Source: Peribacillus folii | Lineage (GTDB): Bacteria > Bacillota > Bacilli > Bacillales > DSM-1321 | Length of the DNA stretch: 64,000 nt | Assembly (NCBI RefSeq): GCF_030271255.1 | Contig: NZ_JASJOM010000002.1 | Span: 310,001-374,000 of the forward strand | Direction of reading: 5' to 3' | Part shown: positions 43,720 to 54,403 of the stretch, in pieces | Position numbering within the stretch: the first letter of the stretch is position 1 | How the letters are laid out: each line of letters opens with the position of its first letter | Made by a program: the position numbers and the translations under genes | Notes under the pieces: model-generated | Told to the model about the DNA's origin: nothing | What the model saw: only the letters and a program-made list of their open reading frames with translations | Database searches by the model: none

Positions 43720-46503
43720 TCATGATATCCATTCTTCTATCATTTCCGCCATCTCCGTGATTGATGCTAGGTGCCAATCGACCGCTGGTATGGCCTTGCG
43801 AAATTCCGGTCCATACTTAGCCGTGACAATGCGCCGATCTAGAACGACCAAAACCCCTTTGTCATTGGGGGTACGTATAAGCCTGCCGAATCCTTGGCGA
43901 AATCTTAACAATGCTTCGGGTAGGGAATAAGCTGCAAAAGGATTTCGTCCTTGCTTCTCGAAAAACTGGCATTTTGCAGCGGTTACCGGTTCATCCGGTG
44001 GTGAAAATGGCAGCCTGACAATGACTAAACAAGATAAATCCTCACCTGGGATATCGACCCCCTCCCATAGGCTTGTCGTTCCAAAAAGGATGGCTTTCTC
44101 GAAGTTTTGGAAGTTCCTGAGCAGCCTCATTCGGCTGCCGCCGGAAATGCCTTGAGCAAACAAGGTGAACTCGTCCAAAACCCCGGAGTCTTTGATGGAA
44201 TGATAAGTGGCCCTCAGCATCTCATGCGAAGTGAATAATACCATCGTCCTGCCATTGGCTGCCTGTGCAGCGGCAATGATATGGTTCGCTGCCGTTTCCG
44301 AGAATTCCTCCACAGATAATCCATTGATATCGGGTAAATCATTGGGAACGAGAACCTTTACTAGCTCTCTATAAGGAAAAGGCGAAGGAAACCTTGCCGT
44401 TAGCACGGTCTGGTCCCCAAGCCCAAGTTGCTCCTTAAAATACTGAAAGGAATCCTTCACGACTAGGGTTGCCGATGTCATGACCACACTTTTCTGACGC
44501 CCGAAATAGGAGTCCCACAGCCATTTACCGCCGGCAATCGGCTGGACCGTCAATGTCACTCCGTGCTGCGGTGCCGCATGAATATAATCAAGCCAATAAA
44601 TATTTTCTTCATGCGGCTTCATGAAGAACTCATGTAACGAGTCCCTCGTATCCTGCAGCTGACCAAGGAGAACTTCGATATCGTTTAAATAAAATAATGA
44701 GTTTTTACCTAAGGGAGACTCATGATTCAATAGCTGGGCCAATCTTTGTGAGAGCTCCATGATGATGTAACCCAATAAATCTACCAATCGCTCGGCAACC
44801 AGGATCGCTTTACCCCATCTTCCGTCTTCAATCCTGAATGAGATCCGTTTCGGACCTACTGAACGTGAAAGTTTTTCCGCCTGATTGGAGAGGAAATGGA
44901 AAAGCTGCTCAAATTCATAGGAAAAATCATTGAGCTTTTGATCCAGCTCGTTGCCATTCCTTTCATCCGCCAGTCCGTTATTTACGAGTAATTTGTCCAA
45001 TTTAAACAATAATTGCTTTTGGTCAGAATTCCCTAATCGATTCAATACCGTTTTCACGGCAATATAATTGAGCCTTCTTCCAAGCTGTTTAGAGGCAGCT
45101 TGCTCAAGATGATGCGCTTCATCAAGGATCAGGAAGCCTTTCTTCGGAATCAACGCATCTTCTGTCAGAAGATCGGACATTAAAAATGAATGGTTGGTGA
45201 TGATGATATCAGCCTTCACTGCCGTTTTTTTTGCTCTTTCAAAAAAATCCAATGTTTGCCAAGGTTGTTTTAAACCTTCATATGTAAGACCGTCACTTTG
45301 CAGCCTATTCCAAAACAGCTGACCGCCGCTGGAAAGGTTCAATTCATCCTTATCGCCCGTTTCCGTTTCAGTAAGCCAGACCAATATCTGCATTTTCGTT
45401 AAGGCGGTTTCATAGTTGTCTTCCTTTTCACGCAATGCGCGCTCGAACTTCGCCAAACTTAAATAATTGCTTCTCCCTTTTAACAGGACAGCCTGAAAAT
45501 TAAATGGAAGGATCGCCTTCAGCTTAGGAACCTCGTTTTGAAGAAGCTGATCCTGCAGTTGAAGCGTATACGTCGAAACGACAACCGGCTTTTGATGCTT
45601 TCTTGCAAAATAAACGGCTGGAAGCAGATAGCCTAAAGATTTACCTATCCCCGTCCCCGCTTCAATGATTGCATCTTCGTTCGATTCAAAGGAATTGTAA
45701 ATCATATCCATCATCTCAAGCTGACCGCGCCTTGCTTCAAAAGCAGGAAAAGCACGTTGCAGCATCGTCATTTTATCTTCATCGTTAGTAGGATATTCCG
45801 CGCCGGCATCACTATGATCACATTCTTCGCCGGTCTTTTTAAAGGCAAGGCCCCTATACGTAATAAGTTCCGGGGAATGCACTTCCGCTTTCGCTAATTT
45901 GCTTGCAATGCAAGCATCTATCAATTCGGATATCTCACTTTGTAAGGAAAAAGATAAACGATATAATTGTTTCAGCGTCATCACTGGGAGATTCATCAGC
46001 TTTTTCTTCAATTCCAGCAGCAGCAAGGCCGTGGCATATGCATCACTATCCGCCTGATGCGGCCTCGAATGATCCAGATTTTCTTCTTTAGCCAGCTGGT
46101 TAAGCTTATATCCATCCGATGTTGGTTTTAAAATCTTGGCTAATTCCACCGTATCAAGGGTCGAACCATAAAAGGCCTCATACCCGCAGCGTACCAATTC
46201 TTCCTGTAAAAAAGATAAATCGAATGAAACATTGTGGGCTACAAAACAAGCCCCGTCAATAAGCTGGGCAATATTATGTGCGACATCCTCAAAGTCAGGT
46301 GCATGTTTTACCGTCTCGTTGCTGATTCCGGTCAATTCTTCAATAAAGAGGGAAATTTCCTGTCCAGGGTGAATGTATGTCGAGTATTCATCAACAATCT
46401 GGTCATTTTCGATGACCACCCCAGCAAATTGAATGATTCGATCCCCTTTTTTCGGAGAATTCCCTGTTGTTTCCAAATCAACCACTACATATCGTTGCGT
46501 CAT
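43720..46503 (-). CDS. dinG: DinG-type helicase with N-terminal 3'-5' exonuclease domain
   Basis: A 927-residue protein. Residues 1-165 form a DEDDh exonuclease (Asp9 and Glu11 in VVVDLETTG, Asp in HNVSFDLSF, and HQADSDAYA), and the rest is an XPD/DinG helicase: Walker A EAGTGIGKSLGYLLPA near residue 286, DEAH in FLILDEAHHLEQAA, late motifs FGTTSLWEGVDIPG and RFRQGFGRLIRTP. The cluster cysteines of E. coli DinG are missing: the usual GRSNYLC block reads GRSNYLSLAK, and no Cys occurs in the following 100 residues. This resembles the cluster-free S. aureus DinG described as a nuclease rather than a helicase, although Walker A looks intact here. Confidence 0.94.
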   Translation of the reverse strand: MTQRYVVVDLETTGNSPKKGDRIIQFAGVVIENDQIVDEYSTYIHPGQEISLFIEELTGISNETVKHAPDFEDVAHNIAQLIDGACFVAHNVSFDLSFLQEELVRCGYEAFYGSTLDTVELAKILKPTSDGYKLNQLAKEENLDHSRPHQADSDAYATALLLLELKKKLMNLPVMTLKQLYRLSFSLQSEISELIDACIASKLAKAEVHSPELITYRGLAFKKTGEECDHSDAGAEYPTNDEDKMTMLQRAFPAFEARRGQLEMMDMIYNSFESNEDAIIEAGTGIGKSLGYLLPAVYFARKHQKPVVVSTYTLQLQDQLLQNEVPKLKAILPFNFQAVLLKGRSNYLSLAKFERALREKEDNYETALTKMQILVWLTETETGDKDELNLSSGGQLFWNRLQSDGLTYEGLKQPWQTLDFFERAKKTAVKADIIITNHSFLMSDLLTEDALIPKKGFLILDEAHHLEQAASKQLGRRLNYIAVKTVLNRLGNSDQKQLLFKLDKLLVNNGLADERNGNELDQKLNDFSYEFEQLFHFLSNQAEKLSRSVGPKRISFRIEDGRWGKAILVAERLVDLLGYIIMELSQRLAQLLNHESPLGKNSLFYLNDIEVLLGQLQDTRDSLHEFFMKPHEENIYWLDYIHAAPQHGVTLTVQPIAGGKWLWDSYFGRQKSVVMTSATLVVKDSFQYFKEQLGLGDQTVLTARFPSPFPYRELVKVLVPNDLPDINGLSVEEFSETAANHIIAAAQAANGRTMVLFTSHEMLRATYHSIKDSGVLDEFTLFAQGISGGSRMRLLRNFQNFEKAILFGTTSLWEGVDIPGEDLSCLVIVRLPFSPPDEPVTAAKCQFFEKQGRNPFAAYSLPEALLRFRQGFGRLIRTPNDKGVLVVLDRRIVTAKYGPEFRKAIPAVDWHLASITEMAEMIEEWIS

Positions 46504-46625
46504 TTATGTACACCTCAAACTTCGCTTTCTCCACTTCCTGATGGAATTCTCTTATCTTTTTATACCATAATAATCGGAATAAAGGAAACAAGCGGTTCAT
46601 TGAATACTATCCGAACAACGAAATA

Positions 46626-46703
46626 GGCCGGCCCATATGCGCATGAATTACGCATAAATAGGCCGGCCCATTTATGCGTAATTCATGCGCATATGGGCCG
46701 GCC
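46626..46703. repeat. Perfect 34-bp inverted repeat between panD and dinG
   Basis: The arms 46626-46659 and 46670-46703 are exact reverse complements, with a 10-bp loop AGGCCGGCCC. GGCCGGCC occurs three times, and CATATG and TGCGCA lie in the arms. Neither side has a U tract, so this is not a classic intrinsic terminator, though the hairpin could stabilise the panBCD mRNA 3' end, which ends 7 nt before it. Confidence 0.9.
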
Positions 46704-46709
46704 CTTCGC

Positions 46710-47093
46710 TTACATGATAGTAGCTGCAGGTTCGCTTGAAATCAATTCAATTATTTTGTTCTCTTCATTCATGATCGCTACCTTTGGCTTATGATCCTCG
46801 AGTTTATCCTCAGCCACCAGCACATAAGATATGATTATCACGATATCATCCGGCTGGACAAGTCTCGCTGCCGCACCATTCAAACAAACGACACCACTTC
46901 CCCGTTCACCAGCAATTACGTAAGTTTCAAGTCTAGCTCCGTTGTTATTATTTACGATGGCAACCTTTTCATTAGGCAGGATCCCTACCGCATCAATGAT
47001 ATCCTCATCAATCGTAATGCTGCCCACATAATTCAAATTTGCCTCGGTAACCCTTGCACGGTGGATTTTCCCATTCATCATCGTTCGAAACAT
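46710..47093 (-). CDS. panD: Aspartate 1-decarboxylase PanD (proenzyme)
   Basis: A 127-residue pyruvoyl enzyme that makes beta-alanine for pantothenate. The self-cleavage site is Gly24-Ser25 in [10 protein letters not shown], and the N-terminus [13 protein letters not shown] is typical. Catalytic context includes [13 protein letters not shown]. Last gene of panB-panC-panD, 26 bp after panC. The mRNA runs into the long inverted repeat. Confidence 0.97.
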   Translation of the reverse strand: MFRTMMNGKIHRARVTEANLNYVGSITIDEDIIDAVGILPNEKVAIVNNNNGARLETYVIAGERGSGVVCLNGAAARLVQPDDIVIIISYVLVAEDKLEDHKPKVAIMNEENKIIELISSEPAATIM

Positions 47094-47119
47094 TCCAATT
47101 CCCCCTGAGAAATCATGTT

Positions 47120-47968
47120 TTATTTCATGTTGATCGTTATATTATCAATAAGCCTCGCATGCTTGAATTTAACGGCGAGCGCGATGATGATGCTTCCCGA
47201 AAGCGTTTCGAGCGGTTTAAGCTCCGGATATCGGTAGACTTCAACATAGTCGATGACTCCATCTGTCCGGGCTTCAATATGTTTCCTTACAAGATCCGTG
47301 ATCGCTGCAGCAGTCGTTTCACCTGAATCAATGGCTTTGGCAGCTTTTAATAAGCCTTGAAACAGCTCCTTAGCCTGCATGCGCTCACCATCTGAAAGAT
47401 AGACATTCCGCGAGCTCTTCGCCAAACCATCTTCCTCCCGGACGGTATCAACGGCGACTAGCTGGATCGGAAAATTGAAATCCTTTATCAAGCCATCAAT
47501 TACAGCGACTTGCTGGGCATCCTTCTTGCCGAAGTAGGCACGATCGGGAAGGATGATATTGAAAAATTTCGTAAGGACTGTCGCTACACCATCAAAGTGG
47601 CCTGGTCTTTGCCTGCCGCATAGGCAATCCGTCCTACTTTGGACAACAACCTTCACCGAAGGTTCCTCACCATACATCTCTTCGACGGTTGGATAGAAGA
47701 GATAATCTACACCCGCATTATCAGCAACGTTTTCATCACGTTCCAAATCGCGCGGATATGCTTCAAAGTCCTCATTCGGTCCGAATTGCAATGGATTGAC
47801 GAATATACTCAATACGACGATATCATTTTCTTTCCTTGCCTTTTCCATAAGGCTGGCATGCCCTTCATGTAAATAGCCCATCGTCGCAACATAACCGATA
47901 CTTTTGCTGTTGCTTTTTTCTTCGCGGAGCACCTGCTGCAATTCTCCTGCCGATGTAAAAGTTTTCAT
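47120..47968 (-). CDS. panC: Pantothenate synthetase PanC
   Basis: A 282-residue ATP-dependent ligase joining pantoate and beta-alanine. HIGH-type motifs are visible as [13 protein letters not shown] and [15 protein letters not shown], and KDAQQVAVI and [16 protein letters not shown] correspond to conserved ligase blocks. The ATGA overlap with panB (panB stop 47965-47967) shows coupled translation. Cytoplasmic. Confidence 0.96.
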   Translation of the reverse strand: MKTFTSAGELQQVLREEKSNSKSIGYVATMGYLHEGHASLMEKARKENDIVVLSIFVNPLQFGPNEDFEAYPRDLERDENVADNAGVDYLFYPTVEEMYGEEPSVKVVVQSRTDCLCGRQRPGHFDGVATVLTKFFNIILPDRAYFGKKDAQQVAVIDGLIKDFNFPIQLVAVDTVREEDGLAKSSRNVYLSDGERMQAKELFQGLLKAAKAIDSGETTAAAITDLVRKHIEARTDGVIDYVEVYRYPELKPLETLSGSIIIALAVKFKHARLIDNITINMK

Positions 47969-48801
47969 CTTTTCCCTCCGTAAAGCTCTGAAAGCTGCTC
48001 TTCCTTCATGGTAAATGTATGCTCCTGTGAAGGAAATCGATTCGCTTTCACTTCATCCACATAGTTTATCAGCGACTGTCCAATCAGTTGGTTCGCATCA
48101 CCAAAGACCTTGACGAATTTGGCAACCCGGTCAACCCCATATTTAATGACATCATGATAAACGAGAACCTGGCCATCCGTTTCTGCACCTGCTCCAATCC
48201 CGATGGTCGGTATTTCCAAGTGGCGGGTGACAAGTTCCCCCACTTGGTGCGGCACACATTCAAATACTATCGCCATTGCCCCGGCCGCCTCACACTTTTT
48301 CGCGTCTTCCACAAGCTGTGCGGCAGCTTCTGCGTCTTTTCCTTGGACTTTATATCCCCCAAGCACTCCCACCGATTGAGGGGTCAAGCCAAGATGGGCT
48401 ACAACCGGGATGCCTGCCTTCGTCAGGGCAGATATTTTTTCAACGACATCATCAGCCCCTTCAAGCTTCACGGCATCCGCATGTCCCTCCTGCATGATCC
48501 GGGCTGCATTCTTGAGCGTTTCATCCATGGAAAGATGATAGCTCATGAAGGGCATATCGGTGACGACAAAGGTATCCGGCGCCCCCCGTTTTACAGCCTT
48601 GGTGTGATGGATCATATCATTCACCGTTACAGGAATTGTCGACTCATATCCCAATACGACCATCCCTAAAGAATCTCCTACTAAAATCATATCCACCCCT
48701 GCTTGTTCGGCCAATTTTGCCGACGGATAATCATAGGCGGTCAGCATCACTATCTTCTCTTGATTTTGTTTCATTTTCAAAAAATCTCCGGACAATTTCA
48801 T
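47965..48801 (-). CDS. panB: Ketopantoate hydroxymethyltransferase PanB
   Basis: A 278-residue TIM-barrel enzyme that transfers a hydroxymethyl group from methylene-THF to ketoisovalerate. Motifs are [38 protein letters not shown] with the metal Asp, [19 protein letters not shown], and [24 protein letters not shown] 48801 is chosen because AAAGGAGG precedes it; the open frame continues to 48864 without a site. Start of the panBCD unit. Confidence 0.95.
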   Translation of the reverse strand: MKLSGDFLKMKQNQEKIVMLTAYDYPSAKLAEQAGVDMILVGDSLGMVVLGYESTIPVTVNDMIHHTKAVKRGAPDTFVVTDMPFMSYHLSMDETLKNAARIMQEGHADAVKLEGADDVVEKISALTKAGIPVVAHLGLTPQSVGVLGGYKVQGKDAEAAAQLVEDAKKCEAAGAMAIVFECVPHQVGELVTRHLEIPTIGIGAGAETDGQVLVYHDVIKYGVDRVAKFVKVFGDANQLIGQSLINYVDEVKANRFPSQEHTFTMKEEQLSELYGGKR

Positions 48802-49146
48802 TACGTTTCCTCCTTTTGTTGGAGGAGATGAAAACATCAGTTTAGGAAACTGGTGTCTATACATTCATACGCAAAAAAAGACTGACTAAAAGGGCACCTG
48901 TCACTCTAACGAATAATGGCAAAAATAAGCCAAACATCGTTCAACAAACAGCACTTGTCTTTTTAGTCAATCCTTTTGTTCCATCAGAAGTTTCATCCCT
49001 CCGTCCTAGTCCAGCACACTGGATCAAGGCAGATTTTCAAATAATTTGGTATTTATGGGGGTGCAGTTCACGAGAGATACTGCCCACTTGCATTATATCA
49101 AGCAAAAATCAAAAATTCTATTTTTTTTTACCGATTTGACAAAAAT
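48802..49146. other. Intergenic region upstream of panB with an IS-end-like sequence
   Basis: GGGGTGCAGTTCAC at 49058-49071 is the exact reverse complement of GTGAACTGCACCCC at 29664-29677. GGGCACCTGTCAC at 48892-48904 resembles the motif at 17949 in reverse. It must also contain the panBCD promoter. No gene is seen. Confidence 0.5.
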
Positions 49147-50127
49147 CTACTGTATTTCTATATCTGCAGAATAAATGGAATGGACGGTCCCTTTTTCATC
49201 TTCAAGGAGCAAAACTCCCGTCTCGGTTATGCCCATTGCTTTTCCGATAATCGTATCGTTGACGGTACTGGCCCTGATTACCTGTCCAAGACTGATCGCG
49301 TAACTTTCCCATAAATCCTTTATTGGTGCGAACCCTTCCTTCAAGTAGAGCTCATATAAATTTTCCAGTCGTAATAAAACACGTTGAATGACCGTTGACC
49401 TTGAAATCGTTTCACCGCTCTCTATGAAAAGCGAGGAGGCCTTACCCTGGAGCTCTTCAGGAAAATCTTCCAGTTGTTGATTGATGTTCATTCCAATTCC
49501 GATAATGACGGAATGTATCCTATCCGATTCAGCCTGCATCTCGGTCAGGATGCCCACCACTTTCTTCCGATTCACCAAAATATCATTGGGCCACTTTATT
49601 TGCGGTCTCAAATCCGTCGTATCCTCTATTGCCTGAGCCACAGCAACTGCTGCCAATAAGGTCAGCTGTGGAGCCTCATGGACCGGAATGTTCGGCCTTA
49701 AGATGAGGCTCATCCATATGCCGCTGAATTTTGGTGAATGCCAAGATCTCATCAGTCTGCCCTTTCCGGATATCTGTTCCTCCGCAACGACTAGAGTCCC
49801 CTCCTGAACACCATCATTTGCAAGTTGATGGGCAATCTTTTGTGTGGATTCCACCGTCTCCTGATAGTGAATCATCTTGCCGATCGTTCTTGTTTCCAAG
49901 CCAAGCTGGATTGCACTTTCGGAGACTTTTTCTGGTGCCGATATGATACGGTAGCCTTTTTTTCTAACCGCTTCGACACGATATCCTTCATTGCGAAGAT
50001 CTTCAATATGCTTCCAAACCGCTGTTCGTGAACAACCGATATATTCAGCAATCTCCTGACCTGATATAAATGCACCATCTGCCTTTGAAAGGGCTTCCAT
50101 CAGCTTTGTTCTTAACTCAGATTGCAT
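49147..50127 (-). CDS. birA: Biotin protein ligase and biotin-operon repressor BirA
   Basis: About 326 residues. An N-terminal winged helix (FISGQEIAEYIGCSRTAVWKHIEDLRNEGY) binds DNA, and the ligase domain has the biotinyl-AMP loop GKGRLMRSWHSPKFSGIWMS and KWPNDILVNRKKVVGILTE. The C-terminal SH3-like part is VNDTIIGKAMGITETGVLLLED. It biotinylates acyl carriers and represses biotin genes in B. subtilis. ATG 50127 with GAGGTG nine bases ahead gives a 16-bp overlap with cca. Confidence 0.95.
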   Translation of the reverse strand: MQSELRTKLMEALSKADGAFISGQEIAEYIGCSRTAVWKHIEDLRNEGYRVEAVRKKGYRIISAPEKVSESAIQLGLETRTIGKMIHYQETVESTQKIAHQLANDGVQEGTLVVAEEQISGKGRLMRSWHSPKFSGIWMSLILRPNIPVHEAPQLTLLAAVAVAQAIEDTTDLRPQIKWPNDILVNRKKVVGILTEMQAESDRIHSVIIGIGMNINQQLEDFPEELQGKASSLFIESGETISRSTVIQRVLLRLENLYELYLKEGFAPIKDLWESYAISLGQVIRASTVNDTIIGKAMGITETGVLLLEDEKGTVHSIYSADIEIQ

Positions 50128-51305
50128 TTCACCAGCCACCTCTTTATTTCTTCTTTATCGTTTCTTACTTGTCCATTCAAGACAGCCTTCACGATCATTT
50201 CCAGGGACGTTTTTACCCAAGGGCCTGGTTTTTCTTGACGCCAATTCACTAAATCCGTCCCCGTTACGGAGAGTTCGGACATGTTTTTGAGCGTCAAAGC
50301 CTCGTGCAGATGGCGGCCGCTTTCCTCCGCCTTCATGACATCCCCCCGTGTGAGGGCAGCCCTGACCTTGAACGCCTGTACAGTCAGGTCATGTCCTGCC
50401 TGGAATACCTCGAAGGCTGATTTTCCAAATGATGGTTCCTGTTTTGCCAGCTGTACAATCCGCTGGATGTTACGGATAGTTTTCACGGGCAGTTTCCATG
50501 CCCTCAATGCCGCTTCCATTTCTTCATCAGCTGTTTGAATCATGATCACGGACCATAACTCTGCTTCTTTTAAATGATCAAGCGGCAAATTCAGTACATT
50601 CAATAAATGGTCTTGTTTATCCGAGAGTTGCGGCAGGTATTGAGATAATCCGCTTTCCAGCAAAAGGGTGATCGCCCTTTTCTTATAAGCGCCGGACATT
50701 ACCTTCTCGAATTCGACAAGTATCCTTTCGATGGCGATTTTGCCGATGAGGGAAGCATTCGCTTGAAGCGAATGATAGGTTTCACGATCCAGCCCAAAAC
50801 CAAGCTGGCTGACAAACCTCAAGGCGCGCATCATCCTCAAAGCATCCTCATGAAACCTTTCATGCGGGTTGCCGACCGTAATGATCCTTTGCTCTGAAAG
50901 ATCTCGCTTCCCATTGAATGGATCGATGATATTGCCGGCCTTGTCCATGGCCATTGCGTTCATCGTAAAATCCCTTCTTTGTAAGTCCTCGGTCAAAGAA
51001 CGAACAAATTGAACGGAATCCGGTCTGCGGAAATCCGAATAACCGCCTTCCGTCCTAAATGTCGTAATTTCATATGTACCTGAGGGTGTGATTGCCAGCA
51101 CTGTACCGTGATCGATTCCAATATCCGCCGTTTTGGGAAACACTGATTTTATTTCCAGGGGAGTAGCGGAAGTGGCGATGTCCACATCATTTATCGGTCG
51201 GCCTAGAATATAATCCCTGACAGATCCACCGACGAAATAGGCCTCGAATCCTGCTTGTTCAATCTTTTCAAGAATGGGCACCGATTGTAAGAATAGCTGA
51301 TCCAT
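50112..51305 (-). CDS. cca: CCA-adding tRNA nucleotidyltransferase
   Basis: A 397-residue class II nucleotidyltransferase matching B. subtilis Cca in length. The NTP site is YFVGGSVRDYILGRPINDVDIATS near residue 22, with RRDFTMNAMAMDK and RFHEDALRMMRALRFVSQLGFG following. It adds or repairs the tRNA 3' CCA. ATG 51305 with AGGAGG eight bases ahead is preferred to ATG 51311. Between bshA (12 bp) and birA (overlap). Confidence 0.96.
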   Translation of the reverse strand: MDQLFLQSVPILEKIEQAGFEAYFVGGSVRDYILGRPINDVDIATSATPLEIKSVFPKTADIGIDHGTVLAITPSGTYEITTFRTEGGYSDFRRPDSVQFVRSLTEDLQRRDFTMNAMAMDKAGNIIDPFNGKRDLSEQRIITVGNPHERFHEDALRMMRALRFVSQLGFGLDRETYHSLQANASLIGKIAIERILVEFEKVMSGAYKKRAITLLLESGLSQYLPQLSDKQDHLLNVLNLPLDHLKEAELWSVIMIQTADEEMEAALRAWKLPVKTIRNIQRIVQLAKQEPSFGKSAFEVFQAGHDLTVQAFKVRAALTRGDVMKAEESGRHLHEALTLKNMSELSVTGTDLVNWRQEKPGPWVKTSLEMIVKAVLNGQVRNDKEEIKRWLVKCNLS

Positions 51306-51317
51306 CAGCATCGCCTC

Positions 51318-52457
51318 CTATCTGATTTTTTTAGCTTCAAGAGCTTCCAGATAAATGGCTTCATATTCTGACATGATCGTATCTGAATGAAAATCGGTAT
51401 TAGCTCTTTTCAGTGCTGCCTCTGAAAAACGTTCATGCAAATCGGGATCACTCAATAGACCGACCGCTTTGTCAGCTACCGTCGCGACATCCCCCAAATC
51501 ACAAATATAACCAGTCTCCCCATTAATGATGACCTCGGGAATGCCGCCAATATCCGTTCCGATACAAGGCACTCCACATGCCATCGCCTCCAGCAGGACA
51601 AGGCCGAAACTTTCTTTTTCCGATAACAGATATAACAAATCACTAATCGAATATAATTCGGCAAGGTTGTCCTGTTTGCCAAGGAATAGCACTGACTCCG
51701 CGATTCCAAGGTCTTTGGCCAAGCTCAATACGGTTGTCACTTCCGGCCCGTCCCCAACTAGGAGGAGCTTGGCAGGTATTTTCTTTTGAGTTAAATAAAA
51801 CGCCTGGATGACGTCTTTCACACGCTTGACTGACCGGAAATTCGAAACATGAATGATCACTTTTTCGTCATCCTTGATGCCATATTCATCCTTCAAGTAT
51901 TCGGAATTGGACTTATGGTAATCTCTTTCATCAATGAAATTATAAACGGTTTTTATTTCTTTTTTGGGATCGATCAAATCATATGTTTGTTGGACAAGCG
52001 AGTCCGACACTGCTGTAACGACATCGGATTGCTCGATTCCAAACTTTATTAAATTGGTCAGTGAAGGATCCTGTCCCAGTACGGTAATGTCTGTCCCGTG
52101 AAGCGTAGTTACGATCTTCACTTCATTGCCTGACATTTGCTTTGCCAAGATCGCACAAACAGCATGGGGAATCGCATAATGAACGTGAAGGATATCCAAC
52201 TTTTCCCGTTTCACCACTTCAGCCATTTTGCTTGCAAGCGCAAGATCGTATGGTGGATATTGGAAGACGGAATACGAATTCACTTCCACTTGGTGATAAT
52301 AAATATTGTGGTACATCTTATTCAAGCGAAAAGGAAGGCTTGAAGAAATGAAATGTATTTCATGCCCTTTTTCAGCCAGCATCTTGCCTAATTCAGTTGC
52401 AACTACACCTGATCCTCCAACTGTGGGATAGCAGGTAATTCCAATTTTTAATTTCAT
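51318..52457 (-). CDS. bshA: Bacillithiol synthesis glycosyltransferase BshA
   Basis: A 379-residue GT4 glycosyltransferase that joins UDP-GlcNAc and L-malate, the first step of bacillithiol synthesis. Motifs are [28 protein letters not shown] at the N-terminus and [25 protein letters not shown] (EX7E region) near residue 280. bshB1, four bases upstream, makes the next step, so the two act in sequence. Cytoplasmic. Confidence 0.96.
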   Translation of the reverse strand: MKLKIGITCYPTVGGSGVVATELGKMLAEKGHEIHFISSSLPFRLNKMYHNIYYHQVEVNSYSVFQYPPYDLALASKMAEVVKREKLDILHVHYAIPHAVCAILAKQMSGNEVKIVTTLHGTDITVLGQDPSLTNLIKFGIEQSDVVTAVSDSLVQQTYDLIDPKKEIKTVYNFIDERDYHKSNSEYLKDEYGIKDDEKVIIHVSNFRSVKRVKDVIQAFYLTQKKIPAKLLLVGDGPEVTTVLSLAKDLGIAESVLFLGKQDNLAELYSISDLLYLLSEKESFGLVLLEAMACGVPCIGTDIGGIPEVIINGETGYICDLGDVATVADKAVGLLSDPDLHERFSEAALKRANTDFHSDTIMSEYEAIYLEALEAKKIR

Positions 52458-52461
52458 AAGA

Positions 52462-53175
52462 TTAGTTTTCTCCTAACAAATCGGCATCGATCAATAACGG
52501 TTTCTTTGTCATGAATCCTTCAGCATATGCGACTCCGGCTTCTTTGCCGAACATCCGCTCCCGTGCCTCCACCGTCTCGATATAACCATTCACAAGCGGT
52601 GTTTCCACCGTTACCTCCGTTTTTTCGAATTGGCTGACGTATGCCCTGAGGCTGTCCAGCTTTCTCGGTAAGGTAGATGTGATGTCCACGACAAAGTCGG
52701 GCTTGTGAAAACCGTTTATCATATAATAATACATATTTTTCACACGATGATGATCGCTTCCCTCTGCTTCCATATACTTTCTCACTCCCGCAGAAAAAAC
52801 TGCTTCTTCCACTAATTTTGCGCAGTTTCCATGATCGGGATGGCGATCTGCCTGAAAAGGGGCGAATACAAGCGCAGGTTTATACCGGCGAATGATGGCA
52901 ATGATTTGATTTATGTATTCCGCTTTCATATATAAACCCCGATCGGGTAAATCAAGGGAAATTCTCTTCACCCCTAGAATGTCTGCCGCCTTCTTCGCTT
53001 CTTCCTGCCTTATTGAAACCGTTCCGTTCGATGACATTTCAGCTTTTGTCAGATCACATATCACGATATTCTTGCCTTGCTGCACATACTTGGCGATTGT
53101 GCCGCCCATACCGATTTCAACATCATCTGCATGTGCACCGAACGCCAGGATATCTATATTACTTTTGCTTGTCAT
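52462..53175 (-). CDS. bshB1: Bacillithiol synthesis deacetylase BshB1
   Basis: A 237-residue PIG-L/LmbE-type zinc deacetylase. Ligand motifs are [15 protein letters not shown] (HADD) and [12 protein letters not shown] (HPDH). It removes acetyl from GlcNAc-malate. ATG 53175 with AAGGTGAG at four to five bases fits; the stop of mgsA overlaps its first codons by 17 bp. Next gene bshA uses the opposite order of the pathway but the same pathway. Confidence 0.94.
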   Translation of the reverse strand: MTSKSNIDILAFGAHADDVEIGMGGTIAKYVQQGKNIVICDLTKAEMSSNGTVSIRQEEAKKAADILGVKRISLDLPDRGLYMKAEYINQIIAIIRRYKPALVFAPFQADRHPDHGNCAKLVEEAVFSAGVRKYMEAEGSDHHRVKNMYYYMINGFHKPDFVVDITSTLPRKLDSLRAYVSQFEKTEVTVETPLVNGYIETVEARERMFGKEAGVAYAEGFMTKKPLLIDADLLGEN

Positions 53176-53584
53176 TGATCTCACCTTGTTTTTTTCGTAG
53201 TTTAAGCCAATCCATATACCCATGCTGCAGGCCTTGGATCAGTACTTCTGCCGTGCCCATATTGGTCGCCAACGGAATTTCATATACGTCGGAAAGGCGG
53301 ATAAGCGCAGATACATCAGGTTCATGGGGCTGTGATGTCAATGGATCGCGGAAAAAGAGGACCATATCCATTTCCCCCCGAGCGATCATGGCACCTATTT
53401 CCTGGTCTCCGCCAAGCGGACCCGAATGAAAGCGGTGAACCGGCAAGGACACTTCCTCAATGATTCGTTTTCCGGTCGTACCTGTTGCAAATAACTCATG
53501 TTGCTCAAATACTGCTTTATACGCTGTTACGAATTGAATGATATCTTCTTTTTTCTTATCATGGGCAATCAAGGCAATTTTCAT
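53159..53584 (-). CDS. mgsA: Methylglyoxal synthase MgsA
   Basis: A 141-residue enzyme that converts DHAP to methylglyoxal. Conserved pieces: [10 protein letters not shown] at the start, GTTGKRI near 46, and [28 protein letters not shown] around residue 60-90 with catalytic Asp and His nearby. ATG 53584 with GGAGG seven bases ahead is preferred to the TTG two codons upstream. Overlaps bshB1 and lies 17 bp after dapB. Placing it beside bacillithiol genes suits methylglyoxal detoxification. Confidence 0.95.
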   Translation of the reverse strand: MKIALIAHDKKKEDIIQFVTAYKAVFEQHELFATGTTGKRIIEEVSLPVHRFHSGPLGGDQEIGAMIARGEMDMVLFFRDPLTSQPHEPDVSALIRLSDVYEIPLATNMGTAEVLIQGLQHGYMDWLKLRKKQGEINDKQK

Positions 53585-53601
53585 CGTCAATCCTCCACTC
53601 C

Positions 53602-54402
53602 CTATTCAATAATATTTTCCAGACCGTATACAAGTATGTCCAATTTCATGACCGTATCTACCGCAAGTTTAACCCCCGACATGAAGGATGCCCGGTTAAA
53701 GGAATCATGTCTGATCGTCAACAATTCCCCATCGCTACCGAAAAGTACCTGCTGATGTGCTACGAGGCCCGGGAGCCGAACACTATGGATATGCATGCCG
53801 TCAACATTCGCTCCTCTTGCCCCGAGGATGGTTTCCTTTTCGTCGGGATGACCTTGCTGCTTCGTTTCCCGTACCGCAGCAATCATATCTGCCGTTTTCG
53901 AGGCGGTGCCTGATGGGGCATCCAGTTTTTGATCATGATGCATTTCAATGATTTCAACATCCGGGAAATATTTGGCCGCCATTTGCGAAAACTTCATCAT
54001 CAAAATGGCACCTATCGCAAAATTAGGTGCAATGATACAGCCGATACCTTTTTCCTTTGTCAGGGATTCCAGCTTGGCTAAATCTTCTTTTGTAAAGCCG
54101 GTCGTGCCCACTACAGGCCGGATGTTGTGCTTCAATGCGGTCTCGGTATGATACATCCCCACCTCTGGTGTAGTCAAATCAATCAATACGTCGGCTTCCA
54201 CCTTAGTAAAGCATTCGTTTATATCCGAAAATACAGGCACGTCAATGCCTTGGAAACCTTCTATCGAGGAAAGATTTATCCCGTTATGTTTATGATCGAT
54301 CACAGCCGCCAATTCAAATTCATCCGTCCTTTGCACGAGCTTGACCGCTTCATTTCCCATTCTGCCACGCGGGCCGGCAACAATCACCTTTACTATACTC
54401 AT
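53602..54402 (-). CDS. dapB: 4-hydroxy-tetrahydrodipicolinate reductase DapB
   Basis: A 266-residue reductase of the lysine/diaminopimelate pathway. The NAD(P) motif is [14 protein letters not shown], and the substrate motif [13 protein letters not shown] is near residue 155. ATG 54402 is selected ([10 protein letters not shown]); the upstream open frame is inside ypjD's end. AAGGTAAA precedes it. One base separates it from ypjD. DPA synthesis for spores also uses this pathway. Confidence 0.96.
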   Translation of the reverse strand: MSIVKVIVAGPRGRMGNEAVKLVQRTDEFELAAVIDHKHNGINLSSIEGFQGIDVPVFSDINECFTKVEADVLIDLTTPEVGMYHTETALKHNIRPVVGTTGFTKEDLAKLESLTKEKGIGCIIAPNFAIGAILMMKFSQMAAKYFPDVEIIEMHHDQKLDAPSGTASKTADMIAAVRETKQQGHPDEKETILGARGANVDGMHIHSVRLPGLVAHQQVLFGSDGELLTIRHDSFNRASFMSGVKLAVDTVMKLDILVYGLENIIE

Positions 54403-54403
54403 T

